A stretch of DNA of 64,000 nt from Actinomadura livida (GTDB lineage Bacteria > Actinomycetota > Actinomycetes > Streptosporangiales > Streptosporangiaceae). The notes under the pieces were generated by a model. It saw nothing but the letters and a program-made list of their open reading frames with translations. It did no database searches and was not told where the DNA came from. How positions within the stretch are numbered: the first letter of the stretch is position 1; every line of letters starts with the position of its first letter. The stretch spans positions 205,408-269,407 of the forward strand of contig NZ_BMRO01000013.1 of the NCBI RefSeq assembly GCF_014648675.1. Direction: 5' to 3'. The position numbers were made by a program, and so were the translations under genes. This document shows positions 25,232-33,106 of this stretch, in pieces.

Positions 25232-26919
25232 CGGTCCCCCTGCGTTCGCCGTTCCCTGACCTGCCGCACCGTTTCCGCCAGCATGACCGGATCGATGTGG
25301 TCCCTGCTCAGCGTGGCGTCGGCCCTGGGCGGTGGCTGGCCGGACACCGTGCCTTCGGTGACCGCCACCACCATCGCGTCGGGCGGCAGGGCGGTGAGGT
25401 CTTCGCCGGAGCCGAGCAGGACGAGGTCCGGTGCGTCGGACGCGGCGAGGTTCAGCGCGGTGGCGGCGTCCGGGGCCTCGCTCACCCGGCCTGCCCCGCC
25501 CTCGACGAGACCGCGGAGGGCGCGGCGCGACGCGTCCTCGCCGTGGACGACGAGGACGTGCCGGAGGCCGAGGTCGGCGAGCGGCTGGTCCGTGGGCAGC
25601 CGGACCGTCACGGTCGTCCCCGCACCGAGGGCGCTTTCCAGGGACAGGTCGCCGCCGAGCAGCGTCACGAGCCTCCGGGCGTAGGGCAGGCCCAGCCCAG
25701 TGCCCGCCGCACTGACGCCGGGGACCTGGTAGAACTCCTCGAAGACCCGTTCGTGGTCGGCGGGCGCGATGCCCCGGCCGGTGTCGGAGACGACGAACAC
25801 CACGTGGTCCGGGGCGGGCCGGACGGTCAGCCGCACCTCTCCCGCGTCGGTGAACTTCAGCGCGTTGCCGAGCAGGTTGCGCAGCACGCGAGTCAGCATC
25901 ACCTCGTCGGTCACCAGGACGGACGGGGCGTCGGCGGCGTCCACGGTCAGGGTCAGGCTCTTGCTCTTGGCGATGGGCACCAGCAGCGCGGTCAGCTGGC
26001 CCAGCATGGAGTGCGTGTCCGTCAGGCCGAGGCGCGGCTCCAGCCGGCCCTGCTCGGCCTTGGCCATGTCCAGCAGCTCGTCCACCATCCCGAGCAGTGC
26101 CACCCCGGTGTCGACGACCAGTGATACCTGCTGCTTCTGCTCCTCGTCGAGAGAGCCGTTCTGGGGGTCGAGCAGCAGGCGCGCGAGGCCGACGATGCCG
26201 TTGATGGGGGTGCGGAGCTCGTGGCTGATGGCGGCCCAGAAGCGGTTCTTCGTCTCGACGGCCTCGCGGAGCTGGTCGGTCTTCTCGTCCAGCTCCGCGT
26301 ACAGCGCCACGACGCCCTGGTTGGTCTTCTCCAGCTCTTCGGAGAGTTCGGCGTAGAGGGCCATGACCCCCTGGTTGGTCTTCTCCAGTTCGGCGTTGAG
26401 CTCCTGGAGTTCCTCGCGCCTGTGCTGGGACTCCTCCAGTGACTCGATCAGCTCAGTGTTCTGGGTACGCAGTTCCTCCAGCGCGGAGACGGGGTGCATC
26501 TGCCGCAGCCGGAGGCGCAGTTCGTCGAGTTCGCCGTCGGTGATGCGGGTGCCGGTCGGGAGGTTCTTGCGGGTCCGGACGAGGCTGAGCCCGCCCGCGC
26601 CGTCCTCCTCGACGAGGTCCATCAGGCGCGCGGCGGCGGTGACGCCCTCCCCGGGGATCACCACGTCCGGCCGGGCGTCGAAGACGAGCTCGATCACCAG
26701 GCCGGGGTTCCCCTCCGGGTTCCGGTCGAGCTGGAAGGCGACCGTGACCCGGCCGTAGCTGGAGTACAGCTCACGGCCGAGTTCGCTCAGGGCGGTGGCG
26801 ACGCGGACCTGGTCGTGGTGGGGGCAGTGCAGGGCGGCGGCGACGTGCCGGCCGGCCTGCCGGACGGCGAAGACGCCCTCCTCATCGGCGAGCTGCAGCC
26901 GCATGAGTTCGTCCGCCAC
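25228..26919 (-). CDS. Hybrid sensor histidine kinase with degenerate receiver, stressosome-associated
   Basis: 563 residues from GTG 26919. The N-terminal 1-135 region has an HATPase/RsbT-like flavour (VRVATALSELGREL). A coiled-coil signaling helix follows at 145-220 with two copies of the 17-residue unit ELEKTNQGVxALYAELxE. HisKA has His233 (ISHELRTPINGIVGLARLLL). HATPase_c has DTGRGIAP and GTGLGLPYARRLV. The C-terminal receiver-like domain (about 455-563) lacks the phosphoacceptor: the site reads LVLLGSGED, Gly replacing Asp. There is no transmembrane segment, so sensing is cytoplasmic. The gap to the preceding gene is 4 nt. The likely phosphorylation target is the receiver of the next gene (inference). 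Confidence 0.9.
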   Translation of the reverse strand: MADELMRLQLADEEGVFAVRQAGRHVAAALHCPHHDQVRVATALSELGRELYSSYGRVTVAFQLDRNPEGNPGLVIELVFDARPDVVIPGEGVTAAARLMDLVEEDGAGGLSLVRTRKNLPTGTRITDGELDELRLRLRQMHPVSALEELRTQNTELIESLEESQHRREELQELNAELEKTNQGVMALYAELSEELEKTNQGVVALYAELDEKTDQLREAVETKNRFWAAISHELRTPINGIVGLARLLLDPQNGSLDEEQKQQVSLVVDTGVALLGMVDELLDMAKAEQGRLEPRLGLTDTHSMLGQLTALLVPIAKSKSLTLTVDAADAPSVLVTDEVMLTRVLRNLLGNALKFTDAGEVRLTVRPAPDHVVFVVSDTGRGIAPADHERVFEEFYQVPGVSAAGTGLGLPYARRLVTLLGGDLSLESALGAGTTVTVRLPTDQPLADLGLRHVLVVHGEDASRRALRGLVEGGAGRVSEAPDAATALNLAASDAPDLVLLGSGEDLTALPPDAMVVAVTEGTVSGQPPPRADATLSRDHIDPVMLAETVRQVRERRTQGDR

Positions 26920-26923
26920 GCGG

Positions 26924-27988
26924 TCACCCCCTTCCTGGCGACGTCACCGCGAGCACCGAGCGGTCGTCGTGCCTGGAACCGGCGTCTCGCAGCAGGGTCG
27001 CCGCGATCAGCAGGGGCTCGCGGTCGAACAGCCCGGGCCGGGCGGCGGGATCCCACCGGTCGGTCAGGCCGTCGGAATGCAGCACGACCGCGGCCCCGGG
27101 CGGCAGATCATAGACCTGTTCCCGGACGCGGGCATGCGAACCGGCGATCCCCGGAACCGAGATCATCCCGGTGCGGCGGTCCGGGTGGACGATCCACCCG
27201 GAGATGTTCCCGACTCCCGCATAACGTACCCGTCTCCGCTCCGGGACGATCAGCGCGACGGCGACGGCGCCGCCGCGGGTGGGGCGCAGCCGCCGGTGGA
27301 TCCGTTCGAGGATCTCGGCGGGGCGCGCCGGCAGTGCGGTCTCCCGCATCACGTCGACGGCCTCCTGCGCCGCGCGCGCCGCCAGCGGCCCGTGCCCGAG
27401 GCCGTCGCAGAGCATCGCGTACACCGCCCCGTCGCGGGTCGCCAGCGCGGCGTAGGCGTCGCCGCACTCCGTCTCGCCGGCTATCGGGCGGGTCACCCCG
27501 GCGAACGGCGGGTCGGCCGGGGCCGGCGCGGCCGGGGGGCCGTCCGCCGGCTGCCGGAACCGGGCGTAGAGCGTGGTGCCGACCCCGGGGAGGGAGTGGA
27601 GGCCGCTGCGGTCGGCCAGCCGCTCGATCGAGCCGAGCCCGAGGCCCAGCGTCCCGGTGGTCGAGTAGCCGCCGAGGCGGGAGCGGGACACGTCGGCGAT
27701 GCCGGGCCCGTGGTCGACGCAGGCGATCTCCAGCGCGGCGGTGGACCCGTTCCGGACGACGCGCACCAGCATCTCGCCGCGCACCGCGTGCTTGGCGAGG
27801 TTGGTGGCGGCCTCGGTGGCCGCGAGCTGGACCTGGCCGAGCCGCTCCCCGGCGAAACCGAGCCGTTCGGCGAACACGGTGATGCCGCGCCGCACCCCGG
27901 CGGCCGCGCTGGCCTCCTCGACGACGAACCAGCGCGACTCGTCCGCCGCGGGGCTGACGGTCCAGTCGGCGACCGTCAGCGGATCCAC
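26924..27988 (-). CDS. RsbT-like ATPase fused to RsbX/SpoIIE-type PP2C phosphatase
   Basis: 354 residues from GTG 27988, overlapping rsbT by 13 nt. The N-terminal GHKL ATPase domain (about 25-135) has the N-box AATEAATNLAKHAV and G motifs DHGPGIAD and GLGLGSIERLAD. The C-terminal PP2C domain (about 155-354) has CGDAY, LCDGLGHG and HSDGLTDRWD. In Bacillus-type stressosomes RsbT phosphorylates RsbR/RsbS and RsbX dephosphorylates them. This fusion could combine the opposing activities or reset the complex (inference from order and domains). Confidence 0.9.
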   Translation of the reverse strand: MDPLTVADWTVSPAADESRWFVVEEASAAAGVRRGITVFAERLGFAGERLGQVQLAATEAATNLAKHAVRGEMLVRVVRNGSTAALEIACVDHGPGIADVSRSRLGGYSTTGTLGLGLGSIERLADRSGLHSLPGVGTTLYARFRQPADGPPAAPAPADPPFAGVTRPIAGETECGDAYAALATRDGAVYAMLCDGLGHGPLAARAAQEAVDVMRETALPARPAEILERIHRRLRPTRGGAVAVALIVPERRRVRYAGVGNISGWIVHPDRRTGMISVPGIAGSHARVREQVYDLPPGAAVVLHSDGLTDRWDPAARPGLFDREPLLIAATLLRDAGSRHDDRSVLAVTSPGRG

Positions 27989-28386
27989 TTGACCACCGTC
28001 ACCGTCGTGCCCTCGCCGGGTTCGCTCTCCAGCGAGAACTCGTCCACGAGACGCCGGGTGCCGGACAGCCCGAGCCCGAGCCCGTTCCCGCTGGACCATC
28101 CCTCGACCAGGGCCTGCTCCAGGTCGGGGATGCCGGGGCCCCGGTCGGTGAAGACGATGCGGAGACCGTGCTTGCCGCGGTCGCCGACCGTCTGGTCGAT
28201 GCCCACCGAGCCGCCCCCGCCGTGGACGAGCGTGTTGCGCGCCAGCTCGCTGGCCGCGGTGACGATCTTGGTCTGGTCGACGAGGGAGAAGCCGGCCGAG
28301 GCCGCCGCGGTCCGCACGAGCTGCCGCACGCGCACGACGTCGTCGTTGCCGGAGATGGGCATCTCGCCGGCGGGCTCGATGGTCAC
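27976..28386 (-). CDS. rsbT: Stressosome serine/threonine kinase RsbT
   Basis: A 136-residue GHKL-fold switch kinase. The N-box is AASELARNTLVHGGGG, G1 is DRGPGIPD, G2 is GLGLGLSGTRRLVDEF. It is captured by RsbR-RsbS and released after phosphorylating them, then activates an RsbU-type phosphatase. GTG 28386 overlaps the rsbS stop (GTGA). No sigma-B-type sigma factor or RsbV/RsbW pair lies in this window, so the output may be the RsbU-like protein acting elsewhere. Confidence 0.93.
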   Translation of the reverse strand: MTIEPAGEMPISGNDDVVRVRQLVRTAAASAGFSLVDQTKIVTAASELARNTLVHGGGGSVGIDQTVGDRGKHGLRIVFTDRGPGIPDLEQALVEGWSSGNGLGLGLSGTRRLVDEFSLESEPGEGTTVTVVKWIR

Positions 28387-28748
28387 CGGTCGCCCAGCGA
28401 CGACTCGAGCAGCCGCATGCCCTGCTCCAGGTCCAGCGCGGTGCGGACGCCGTCGAGGGACAGCCCGAGTTCCACCAGCGTGATCGCCACGGCGGGACGC
28501 ATGCCGACGACGACGGTCTCGGCGTCCATCAGCCGCGACATGGCGGCGATGGTGGAGAACATCCGGCCGATGTAGGAGTCCACGATGTCGACCGCGGAGA
28601 TGTCGATGATCACGCCCCGGGCCCCGGTCTTGACGATCGAGTCGGCCAGGTCCTCCTGGAGCGCGACGACGGTCTGGTCCTGCAGGTCGATCTGGATGGA
28701 CACCAGCAGGAACCGGCCGATCTTGAGGATCGGGATCTGCTGCATCAC
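28383..28748 (-). CDS. rsbS: Stressosome scaffold protein RsbS (STAS domain)
   Basis: A 121-residue single STAS domain. The phosphorylated serine of RsbS is present at about residue 58 in DIVDSYIGRM, in the same context as Bacillus Ser59. It begins at GTG 28748, overlapping rsbR by 4 nt (GTGA), or at ATG 28745. It is a core component of the stressosome shell that sequesters RsbT. Confidence 0.93.
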   Translation of the reverse strand: MMQQIPILKIGRFLLVSIQIDLQDQTVVALQEDLADSIVKTGARGVIIDISAVDIVDSYIGRMFSTIAAMSRLMDAETVVVGMRPAVAITLVELGLSLDGVRTALDLEQGMRLLESSLGDR

Positions 28749-29590
28749 GCGTCCGTTCCGCTAAGGACGCGCAGGCCGCTGCCGCGCATCGCGTAGGCCA
28801 GCGCGTCGGCGAGGGAGGACTTGGTGACGATGTCGCCGAACTCGATGCCGAGCGCCGCGATGGTGTGCGCGATCTGGGGGCGGATGCCGGAGATGACGCA
28901 TTCGGCGCCCATCAGCCTGGCCGCCATCACCGTCTTCAGCAGGTGCTGCGCGACCTCGGTGTCGACGGCGGGCACGCCCGTGATGTCGATCACGGCGTAG
29001 CGGGAGCCGGTGTCGGCGAGCAGCTGGAGCATCGTCTCCATCACCACCTGGGTGCGGGCCGAGTCCAGCGTGCCGACCAGCGGGACGCCGAGGATGCCGT
29101 CCCAGAGCTTCACCACGGGCGTGGACAGCTCCAGCAGCTGCTCGGCCTGGTCGGCGATGACCTGCTCGCGCGCGTTGGCGTACGTCTCGAAGGTCGCCAG
29201 CCCGAGCTCGTCGATGTAGGCGGAGAAATCGATGAAATCGGCGTACGCCGCGTCGCCGCCGGTCCCGTCGAGGTTCTCGTGGACGGCCCGCTTGAGCGCG
29301 AACACGGCGACGGCGGTCTCGGTGGGGCTGAAGCCCTGCCGGGCGCGGCTGCGGGAGATGTCGGCGAGCGCCGCGCGCAGTTCCCCGGCGGTGGTGCCGC
29401 CGGGGTCGGTGAGCGCCCCTTCCACCAGGCCGTACAGCTCGGTCAGTTCCGAGCGCACCTCGCCCTCGGTCATGCGGCCGCGCGTCCCCTCGGTGACCAG
29501 CTCGACCCACCGGCCCAGGACGGCGTCGCGCCGTGAGCGCAGCAGGTGCGACATGGGTGGCTCGGCTGTCCCGCTCGGGTCACCGCTCAT
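28745..29590 (-). CDS. rsbR: Stressosome sensor protein RsbR
   Basis: 281 residues from ATG 29590, chosen over ATG 29602 because GGGAG lies 7 nt upstream. The N-terminal RsbRD-type four-helix sensor domain spans about 10-150 (LGRWVELVTEGTRGRMTEGE, RQGFSPTETAVAVFALKRAV). The linker helix and STAS domain span about 160-280, with the phosphorylatable Thr in PAVDTEVAQHL and a Ser in ISGIRPQIAHT. It is the first gene of an overlapping six-gene operon running to 23654. The helical N-domain lacks heme or flavin motifs, so the signal is unknown. Confidence 0.92.
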   Translation of the reverse strand: MSGDPSGTAEPPMSHLLRSRRDAVLGRWVELVTEGTRGRMTEGEVRSELTELYGLVEGALTDPGGTTAGELRAALADISRSRARQGFSPTETAVAVFALKRAVHENLDGTGGDAAYADFIDFSAYIDELGLATFETYANAREQVIADQAEQLLELSTPVVKLWDGILGVPLVGTLDSARTQVVMETMLQLLADTGSRYAVIDITGVPAVDTEVAQHLLKTVMAARLMGAECVISGIRPQIAHTIAALGIEFGDIVTKSSLADALAYAMRGSGLRVLSGTDA

Positions 29591-29948
29591 TGTTTCTCCC
29601 ATCTACAGCTGTCCGCCGGGAAGGGGGCCGCATGGACATGTTTCCCGCGACTTCTCCCGCAACGCGGTTGTTTGTCGTGGTGCAACGTTAACCGGCCGTG
29701 CCGCCCGAGACGCCGCGTCCCCACCCGCATGCGGCCTTGTGATCCCGGTCGGGTGTACCGCCCCCAGGCCGGTGACCTCGGCATTCCTTCTCCGGACCAC
29801 CCAAGTTCGGGGCTCTGTGCAGAATATGCGGGTCGCGCCCATGGTGTTACCGCTTGGTACGAGGGGATCGGCCGGGCCCGCGGTGGCCCGGGTTCGGGTT
29901 TTGGTCTACCGTCACCGGCGCGGCTTTCCAGGGGGTAGACCTGCCTCC
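29591..29948. other. Divergent control region between rsbR and a PP2C gene
   Basis: 358 bp between oppositely transcribed genes. It holds the rsbR Shine-Dalgarno (GGGAG) and the interrupted inverted repeat CAACGCGGTTG (29660-29670). A GTTTT (29898) and GGGTAG (29933) resemble sigma-B-type elements but are 31 nt apart, too far for one promoter. I see no other defined signal. Confidence 0.35.
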
Positions 29949-30686
29949 GTGCAGGTGAGTTATGTGAGCGAGGCGACTCCGGGGCGGCCGAACGAGGACT
30001 TCGTGGCGGCGGGGCCCGGGTGGGTCGTGCTGCTGGACGGGGCGACGGCACCGCCGGGCGTGGACAGCGGGTGCCGGCACGACCCGGCGTGGCTGGTGCG
30101 CAGGCTCGGCGGGCGGATCGCGGCGCTGCTGGCGCCGGAGGACGGCCGGCCGCTGCCCGACCTGGTGGCGGAGGCGATCAAGGTGACGGGGGAGGGGCAC
30201 GCGGGGACCTGCGACCTGCAGAACCCGGACAGCCCCTCGGCGACGGTGTCGCTGCTGCGCCGGCGCGGCGCGGTGGTGGAGTGGTACGTCCTCGCCGATT
30301 CGCCGATCGTGGTGGACGCCGGCGAGGTGCGGGTCTTCCGGGACGACCGCGTCGACCACCTGCCGAGCTACACCCTGGAGTCCGTCCGGGAGCTGCGGAA
30401 CAGCCCCGGCGGGTTCTGGGTGGCGAGCACGAAACCGGAGGCCGCGTACGAGGGGCTGACCGGCGAGGTGCCGCTGGCCGGGCTGCGGCGGGCGGCGGTG
30501 CTGAGCGACGGCGCGTCCAGGCTGGTGGAGCGGTTCGGGCGGATGGGCTGGGACGACCTGCTCCGGCTGCTGGACGAGGAGGGCCCGCGGGAGCTGATCC
30601 GGCGGACCAGGAAGGCCGAGGCGTCCGCGACCGGCCCGCGGGGGAAGCAGTACGACGACGCCACCGCGGTCCTCGTCCGGTTCTGA
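29949..30686 (+). CDS. PP2C-like protein phosphatase
   Basis: A 245-residue protein with PP2C-type metal motifs: an early Glu-Asp (RPNEDFVA), DGAT (VVLLDGATAPPG), an aspartate in VLADSPIVV, AAVLSDGASRLVE and a C-terminal DDATAVLVRF. These place the metal-binding acids in the family order. The start is GTG 29949; GTG 29955 is possible. There are no transmembrane helices. It is divergent from the stressosome operon, so it may act on the same partner-switch proteins, but nothing in the sequence proves this. Confidence 0.75.
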   Translation: MQVSYVSEATPGRPNEDFVAAGPGWVVLLDGATAPPGVDSGCRHDPAWLVRRLGGRIAALLAPEDGRPLPDLVAEAIKVTGEGHAGTCDLQNPDSPSATVSLLRRRGAVVEWYVLADSPIVVDAGEVRVFRDDRVDHLPSYTLESVRELRNSPGGFWVASTKPEAAYEGLTGEVPLAGLRRAAVLSDGASRLVERFGRMGWDDLLRLLDEEGPRELIRRTRKAEASATGPRGKQYDDATAVLVRF

Positions 30687-30724
30687 CCCGGAAATCGGAA
30701 GAGCCGGGGGCGGGCGCCATCCTG

Positions 30725-30741
30725 GAATCTGATTCTAGAAT
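30725..30741 (+). promoter_or_regulatory. Leaderless promoter with overlapping palindromes (acyl-CoA dehydrogenase)
   Basis: A -10 box TAGAAT (30736-30741) lies 6 nt before the ATG at 30748, and no Shine-Dalgarno is present. Two palindromes overlap it: GAATC-T-GATTC (30725-30735) and the perfect ATTCTAGAAT (30732-30741). The arrangement suggests repression by a dimeric regulator covering the -10. Confidence 0.5.
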
Positions 30742-30747
30742 GGGCGC

Positions 30748-31875
30748 ATGGAGTCTCAGGATTTCGCCGACGTGCTCAAGGCCGTCCGCAGCTTCGTCCG
30801 CGACCAGGTGATCCCCCGCGAGGAGGAGATCGAGGAGACCGACGCGATCCCGGAGCCGGTGCGGCAGACGGCGCGGGAGATGGGCCTGTTCGGCTACGCG
30901 CTGCCCGAGCAGTACGGCGGCCTCGGGCTCTCGGTCGGCGAGGAGGTGCGGCTGGTCTTCGAGATCGGCTACGCCAGCCCCGCGTTCCGCTCGATGTTCG
31001 GCACCAGCAACGGCATCGCCGGGCAGGTCCTCGTCAACGCCGGGACGGAGGAGCAGAAGGACGCCTGGCTGCCCAGGCTCGCGTCCGGGGAGGTCGTCGG
31101 GGCGTTCGCGCTCACCGAGGCCGAGGCCGGCTCCGACCCCAGCACCCTCACCACGAGCGCGGTGCGCGACGGCGACGACTACGTCATCGACGGCGCGAAG
31201 CGGTTCATCACCAACGCGCCCGAGGCCGACGTCTTCATGGTCTTCGCCCGGACGGGCGCCCCCGGCTCCCGGGGCATCTCGACGTTCCTCGTCGAGAAGG
31301 GCGCGGACGGCCTGACGATCGGACCGCCCGACGAGAAGATGGGCCAGCGCGGCGCCCACACCGCCGAGGTGTTCTTCGACGGCGTGCGCGTCCCCGCCCG
31401 CAACATGGTCGGGACGGAGGGAACCGGCTTCCGCACCGCCATGGCGTCCCTCGCCCACGGCCGGATCAGCATCTCCGCCGTCTGCGTGGGTCTCGCCCAG
31501 AGGATCCTGGACGAGACCGTCGCGTACGCGAAGGAACGCAGCCAGGGAGGGAACACGATCGGCGAATACCAGCTCGTGCAGGGGCTCATCGCCGACTCCC
31601 AGGCCGAGCTGTACGCGGGACGCTCGATGGTCCTGGAGGCGGCCAGGGCCTACGACGCGGGGGAGGACACCAAGCTCGGGCCGTCCTGCACGAAGTACTT
31701 CTGCTCGGAGATGGTCGGCCGCGTCGCCGACCGCGCCGTGCAGGTCTTCGGCGGCATGGGCTACATGCGCGGCGTGAGCGTCGAGCGCTTCTACCGCGAC
31801 GCGCGGCTGTTCCGCATCTACGAGGGGACGAGCCAGATCCAGCAGCTCGTCATCGCCCGCACCCTGCTGCGCTGA
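30748..31875 (+). CDS. Acyl-CoA dehydrogenase
   Basis: A 375-residue FAD enzyme that introduces the alpha,beta double bond in acyl-CoA. It has the family N-terminal helical domain, the FAD/substrate motif ALTEAEAGSDPSTL, RGISTFLVEKG, and the C-terminal catalytic glutamate in IYEGTSQIQQLVIAR. The full-length match shows no truncation. The chain-length preference cannot be read. It is transcribed alone from a leaderless promoter and ends before a strong hairpin. Confidence 0.93.
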   Translation: MESQDFADVLKAVRSFVRDQVIPREEEIEETDAIPEPVRQTAREMGLFGYALPEQYGGLGLSVGEEVRLVFEIGYASPAFRSMFGTSNGIAGQVLVNAGTEEQKDAWLPRLASGEVVGAFALTEAEAGSDPSTLTTSAVRDGDDYVIDGAKRFITNAPEADVFMVFARTGAPGSRGISTFLVEKGADGLTIGPPDEKMGQRGAHTAEVFFDGVRVPARNMVGTEGTGFRTAMASLAHGRISISAVCVGLAQRILDETVAYAKERSQGGNTIGEYQLVQGLIADSQAELYAGRSMVLEAARAYDAGEDTKLGPSCTKYFCSEMVGRVADRAVQVFGGMGYMRGVSVERFYRDARLFRIYEGTSQIQQLVIARTLLR

Positions 31876-31902
31876 CCAGCGGGGACGCCGTTGGGACGTC
31901 GT

Positions 31903-31934
31903 CCGCCCGGACCCGTGCGCCGCGCACCGGGCGG
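31903..31934 (+). terminator. Terminator of the acyl-CoA dehydrogenase gene
   Basis: An 8-bp perfect inverted repeat (CCGCCCGG at 31903-31910, CCGGGCGG at 31927-31934) encloses a second stem GTGCGC/GCGCAC. It starts 28 bp past the stop. Confidence 0.65.
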
Positions 31935-32021
31935 GCGCCGTCCCCGGCCGCCCCGGGCAGGGCAAACGAGTTCGCGTGCGGTCCCGTCTCCGTGTATGGT
32001 TTCACTGCGCGAACGACGCAA

Positions 32022-32094
32022 GCCCCTTTAGCTCAGTCGGCAGAGCGTCTCCATGGTAAGGAGAAGGTCTACGGTTCGATTCCGTAAAGGGGCT
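32022..32094 (+). tRNA. tRNA-Thr (GGT)
   Basis: 73 nt. The acceptor GCCCCTT pairs with AAGGGGC (32087-32093), discriminator T. The anticodon stem is TCTCC/GGAGA with loop ATGGTAA, anticodon GGT. The T-loop is TTCGATT. A weak promoter (TTCGCG at 31971, TATGGT at 31995) lies upstream. No CCA is encoded. Confidence 0.95.
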
Positions 32095-32105
32095 CACCAC
32101 CGCAG

Positions 32106-32130
32106 AGGCCGTCCCGGTTCGGGGCGGCCT
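32106..32130 (+). terminator. Terminator after tRNA-Thr
   Basis: The 10-bp stem AGGCCGTCCC/GGGGCGGCCT (one G-U pair) with a 5-nt loop starts 12 nt after the tRNA. Confidence 0.7.
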
Positions 32131-32380
32131 TCGGCGTATCCGGGCGGCGTATCCGGACGGCGGGAATCCCTCGGCCGCCGATTTCGTTCCGTAGAGTGCG
32201 CTGTGGTACCGTCCCACCGGTTCCAGTGGACGTTTCGCAGGTCATCGGCACGCCCGGTAGCCTGGAGGCGGTCCTGCGGAACCCGTGGAACCGATGCCCC
32301 GATCCCGGTCCGGGTTTTCGTGTTTCCGGGGCGCGGTGCGCATCCGGTATCCTTGCATTCCGGTCCACACCGACCATCAC

Positions 32381-32454
32381 GGCGGGGTAGCTCAGTCAGG
32401 CAGAGCAAGCGGCTCATAATCGCTGTGTCGCCGGTTCAAGTCCGGCCCTCGCTA
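32381..32454 (+). tRNA. tRNA-Met (CAT), elongator type
   Basis: 74 nt. The acceptor GGCGGGG pairs with CCTCGCT with two G-U pairs; discriminator A at 32454. The anticodon loop CTCATAA gives CAT. It lacks the three G-C pairs of the anticodon stem and the 1-72 mismatch of an initiator, so it is an elongator. A lysidine-modified tRNA-Ile is a less likely alternative. It precedes rpmG. Confidence 0.9.
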
Positions 32455-32510
32455 CTACCCATGTCTCTCATCCCCGGCCGACGGGGGTGAGCAGGCTGGG
32501 TGCGATCACC

Positions 32511-32530
32511 GGCCGCCCGCAAGGGCGGCC
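32511..32530 (+). terminator. Tetraloop hairpin between tRNA-Met and rpmG
   Basis: A perfect 8-bp stem GGCCGCCC/GGGCGGCC is closed by a GCAA tetraloop, 42 bp before the rpmG start. It may terminate the tRNA transcript or be part of the rpmG leader. Confidence 0.5.
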
Positions 32531-32572
32531 GAGGTCCGAAGTCCCATTCCCCAGTAAGAAAGGCACTCCATC

Positions 32573-32737
32573 GTGGCTGCCACCGACGTCCGGCCGAAGA
32601 TCACGCTGGCCTGCCAGGAGTGCAAGCACCGCAACTACATCACGCGGAAGAACCGGCGCAACGACCCGGACCGCCTGGAGATCAAGAAGTACTGCCCGAA
32701 CTGCCGGACCCACCGTCCGCACCGGGAGACCCGCTGA
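32573..32737 (+). CDS. rpmG: 50S ribosomal protein L33
   Basis: A 54-residue protein starting at GTG 32573 (AAGAAAGG upstream). The sequence shows ITLACQECKHRNYIT, a basic middle NRRNDPDRLEIKKY and CPNCRTHRPHRETR. The two CxxC pairs form a zinc ribbon, so this is the zinc-containing (C+) form; actinomycetes often carry a second, cysteine-free form induced by zinc starvation. It lies in the conserved order tRNA-Met, rpmG, hadA, hadB. Confidence 0.95.
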   Translation: MAATDVRPKITLACQECKHRNYITRKNRRNDPDRLEIKKYCPNCRTHRPHRETR

Positions 32738-33106
32738 CCGAGGCGTCCGGACGGACGCGGCACCGCCCGTCGCACTTCTGCACGCAGCCAGTGCCCGCCG
32801 TCCGCCCCGGGACCCGCTGACCAGCACCGCCTGGTCGGGGCGTAGTACCCGCCCGCCGCGTTCTCGCGCGGGCCGGAACCGGGGGACCCGCCGGTCGGGC
32901 GCGGTGCCGTGGCCCGCAATCGTCCGTCCCGGCCCGCGGAACAGCCGCTTCTTGGCATGCTTGCTCTGACGTGATCAGCCCGTCCTCGCGACACGACACC
33001 CGCGAGGGCGGGCTGAACGCCGTTCTGTTAGCGTCCGACCGAGACGGAAGCAGCGCGTGCCCAGGCGGGCACCGGGCACCTGTTCGACCTGGAGGGACGG
33101 GATTGC
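32738..33106. other. Intergenic region rpmG-hadA
   Basis: 369 bp without a supportable gene. It contains the terminator at 32977-33014 and the hadA ribosome-binding site (GGAGGGA about 10 nt before 33107). No clear promoter could be picked. Confidence 0.4.
32977..33014 (+). terminator. Hairpin terminator upstream of hadA
   Basis: A 14-bp stem (32977-32990 with 33001-33014) with a single G-U pair and a 10-nt loop. It separates rpmG from the dehydratase genes. Confidence 0.7.

Noticed and set aside
29898..29938. Sigma-B-type promoter (GTTTT ... GGGTAG) before the PP2C gene
   Set aside because: The two elements are 31 nt apart, about twice the allowed spacing.
32381..32454. Initiator tRNA-Met
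   Set aside because: The anticodon stem lacks the three consecutive G-C pairs and the 1-72 pair is G-U rather than the initiator mismatch.
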